A stretch of DNA of 7,778 bases from JBEGQX01 sp041180805 (lineage in GTDB: Bacteria; Planctomycetota; Planctomycetia; Gemmatales; Gemmataceae): contig JBEGQX010000214.1 in NCBI GenBank assembly GCA_041180805.1, positions 1 to 7,778 of the forward strand, in the 5' to 3' direction. The notes below the pieces were generated by a model. It saw only the letters and a list, made by a program, of their open reading frames with translations, made no database searches and had not been told where the DNA came from. Numbering within the stretch: position 1 is the stretch's first letter; each line of letters opens with the position of its first letter. Below are positions 6,556-7,778 of the stretch, piece by piece. Both the position numbers and the translations under genes were made by a program.

Positions 6556-7599
6556 ATGGCTGCGGATTTACTAAAGGTTAATGAATTCGGCTTATATTGT
6601 GCAGCGGGAGATTTTTACATCGACCCATGGAGATCCGTTCCCAAAGCTTTAATCACGCATGGGCATTCCGACCATGCCCGTTATGGATGTTCTAAATATT
6701 TATCCGTTAACGAAAACAAATGGATTCTTAAAGCAAGGCTTGGAAATCAGATTGATTTAACATGTTTAAATTACGGGGAAAGTATTTTAATCAATGGAAT
6801 TAAAGTAACGTTTCATCCATCTGGCCATTTACTTGGTGGCAGCCAGATTGAGGTGGAACAAAAAGGCAATATTTGGGTGGTTTCCGGTGATTATAAAACC
6901 CAAATTGACCCAACTTGCAGGCAATTTAATCCCATTAAATGCCATACATTCATCAGCGAATGCACTTTTGGGCTACCTATCTACAGGTGGCAATCAAGCC
7001 GGCAGATTATCCATGAAATACAAGATTGGTGGAAAACCAATGCTGCCTTGGAAACATGCTCCATACTGGGAGCATATTCCCTTGGAAAAGCGCAAAGAAT
7101 TCTTGCCAGCCTTGGCGAATTTCATGGCCCGATTTTTGTTCACGGCGCTGTCCAAAAAATCAATCAAGCTTACCTGGCCACCGGAGTATCCCTGCCTGAA
7201 ACCAACAGTCCCCGAATTTCAAACGATAAAAAGGCATTCCAAAGAGCCCTGGTTATTGCCCCACCAAGCGCCTTGAATTCAACCTGGTCAAGAAGGTTTG
7301 GTAAATCATCCATGGCTGTGGCATCCGGATGGTGCGCTGTCAGGGGAAACAGAAGGCGCAGGGGTTTGGAAAAAGGTTTTGTTTTATCAGACCATGCAGA
7401 TTGGGAAGGACTTATTGATTCCATCAAATCCACGAACGCTGAAAGGGTTCTCTTAACACATGGCTTCACCTCGGTGTTTTCCAGATACCTTTTGCAACAC
7501 AGCGTCAATGCCGAAGTGCTTTCCACCCATTACGAAGGCGAGACGGACCTCGGGGATAGTAACGAAATAACGGAATCATCAGAGGTGATTTCGCAATGA
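6556..7599 (+). CDS. Ligase-associated DNA exonuclease, metallo-beta-lactamase fold
   Basis: From the ATG at 6556 the protein has 347 residues. The frame opens at 6517 (360 residues), but relatives usually begin about 10 residues before the conserved GLYCAAGDFYIDPWR block, here at residues 12-26, which fits 6556; neither start has a strong Shine-Dalgarno. Metal-site motifs are THGHSDHA (34-41: His35, His37, Asp39, His40), PSGHLLGGSQ (88-97, His90), VSGDYK (109-114, Asp112), SDHADW (278-283) and LTHGF (300-304, His302), a beta-CASP-like arrangement. ECTFG (135-139) and GAYSLGKAQR (172-181) also match this family, known as ligase-associated DNA damage response exonuclease. It is expected to bind two divalent metal ions and degrade DNA in the cytoplasm during repair. 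The last 20 or so residues are acidic and serine-rich and look disordered. The stop overlaps the ATG of the DNA ligase gene by ATGA, indicating one operon. It is divergent from the large DUF1549/DUF1553 gene. Confidence 0.92.
   Translation: MAADLLKVNEFGLYCAAGDFYIDPWRSVPKALITHGHSDHARYGCSKYLSVNENKWILKARLGNQIDLTCLNYGESILINGIKVTFHPSGHLLGGSQIEVEQKGNIWVVSGDYKTQIDPTCRQFNPIKCHTFISECTFGLPIYRWQSSRQIIHEIQDWWKTNAALETCSILGAYSLGKAQRILASLGEFHGPIFVHGAVQKINQAYLATGVSLPETNSPRISNDKKAFQRALVIAPPSALNSTWSRRFGKSSMAVASGWCAVRGNRRRRGLEKGFVLSDHADWEGLIDSIKSTNAERVLLTHGFTSVFSRYLLQHSVNAEVLSTHYEGETDLGDSNEITESSEVISQ
7581..7588 (+). promoter_or_regulatory. Ribosome binding site of the DNA ligase, inside the exonuclease gene
   Basis: AGAGGTGA is close to the Shine-Dalgarno consensus, and its AGAGG core ends 10 nt before the ATG at 7596. 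It supports that start and allows independent as well as coupled initiation. Confidence 0.6.
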
Positions 7600-7778
7600 A
7601 AAACTTTGTGGCTCTTTTTAAAAACCTTGATGGCACCAATAAAACCTCCGGCAAAATCAGGCACTTGGAAGAATACTTTAAATCCACCCGGGCCGATGAT
7701 TGCGCCTGGGCTTTATACCTTCTGGGTGGTCAAAAAATCAAAAGACTATTAGGTCCACGCATGCTTGCACTCATTGCT
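7596..7778 (+). CDS. ATP-dependent DNA ligase, N-terminal fragment (runs off the right edge)
   Basis: The frame is open from the ATG at 7596 to the last base, giving 61 codons. Two segments match by recall the start of bacterial ATP-dependent ligases of the exonuclease-associated (PP_1105-like) family: MKNFVALFKNLDGTNKTSGK (1-20) and the stretch at 32-55 containing DDCAWALYLLGG and the basic KIKRLLGPR. This is the helical N-terminal DNA-binding domain; the catalytic KxDG lysine and the OB domain lie beyond the edge, so activity cannot be judged here. Such enzymes seal nicks using ATP, alongside the essential NAD-dependent LigA. The start overlaps the exonuclease stop by ATGA, and the tight linkage of exonuclease and ligase is characteristic of this repair cassette. 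A DEXH-box Lhr-type helicase and a PdeM-like phosphoesterase would be expected further right. The symbol is left blank because usage varies. Confidence 0.85.
   Translation, partial: MKNFVALFKNLDGTNKTSGKIRHLEEYFKSTRADDCAWALYLLGGQKIKRLLGPRMLALIA

Noticed and set aside
6833..7276. Plus-strand frame of 147 codons within the exonuclease gene
   Set aside because: It is a shifted-frame shadow of the exonuclease, whose conserved motifs occur before, within and after this stretch; the real frame is unbroken, so there is no frameshift to explain.
7505..7687. Minus-strand frame spanning the exonuclease-ligase junction
   Set aside because: It overlaps the ATGA junction of two recognisable plus-strand genes and has no recognisable product.

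Overview
The window looks like bacterial chromosome from Planctomycetota; Verrucomicrobiota is the main alternative. The evidence is two DUF1549/DUF1553 proteins carrying CxxCH haem-type motifs and one Tat-exported DUF1501 protein, families that are strongly expanded in those phyla. By eye the base composition is moderate, roughly 40-50% G+C, and does not change sharply along the window. I see no mobile elements, CRISPR array, rRNA or tRNA.

Layout from left to right. (1) Positions 1-1055, minus strand: the first 351 residues of a secreted DUF1549/DUF1553 protein whose C-terminus lies off the left edge. (2) 1056-1210: a divergent intergenic region with a short perfect inverted repeat and weak promoter-like elements. 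(3) 1211-2053, plus strand: an alpha/beta hydrolase (esterase/lipase, BD-FAE-like) with a complete Ser-Asp-His set. (4) 2062-3468 and 3473-6427, minus strand: a two-gene operon. The upstream gene is a 984-residue PSCyt1-DUF1549-DUF1553 protein and the downstream gene is a DUF1501 protein with a twin-arginine signal. They are 4 bp apart, and the downstream ribosome binding site lies against the upstream stop codon. (5) 6428-6555: a second divergent intergenic region with a reasonable sigma70-like promoter for the big operon. (6) 6556-7599 and 7596-7778, plus strand: a metallo-beta-lactamase-fold ligase-associated DNA exonuclease, overlapping by ATGA the start of a bacterial ATP-dependent DNA ligase that runs off the right edge.

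Two unrelated modules meet here. The left three quarters is an envelope/periplasmic module of DUF1549/DUF1553/DUF1501 proteins surrounding an esterase; the family is often suggested to act in polymer breakdown, but its biochemistry is essentially undefined. The right quarter is the start of the conserved exonuclease-ligase DNA repair cassette, which in other bacteria also includes an Lhr-type helicase and a phosphoesterase (PdeM-like). All genes seen look intact. Three start codons deserve correction from the longest-ORF choice: DUF1501 at 3468, PSCyt1-DUF1549-DUF1553 at 6427 and, less certainly, the exonuclease at 6556.
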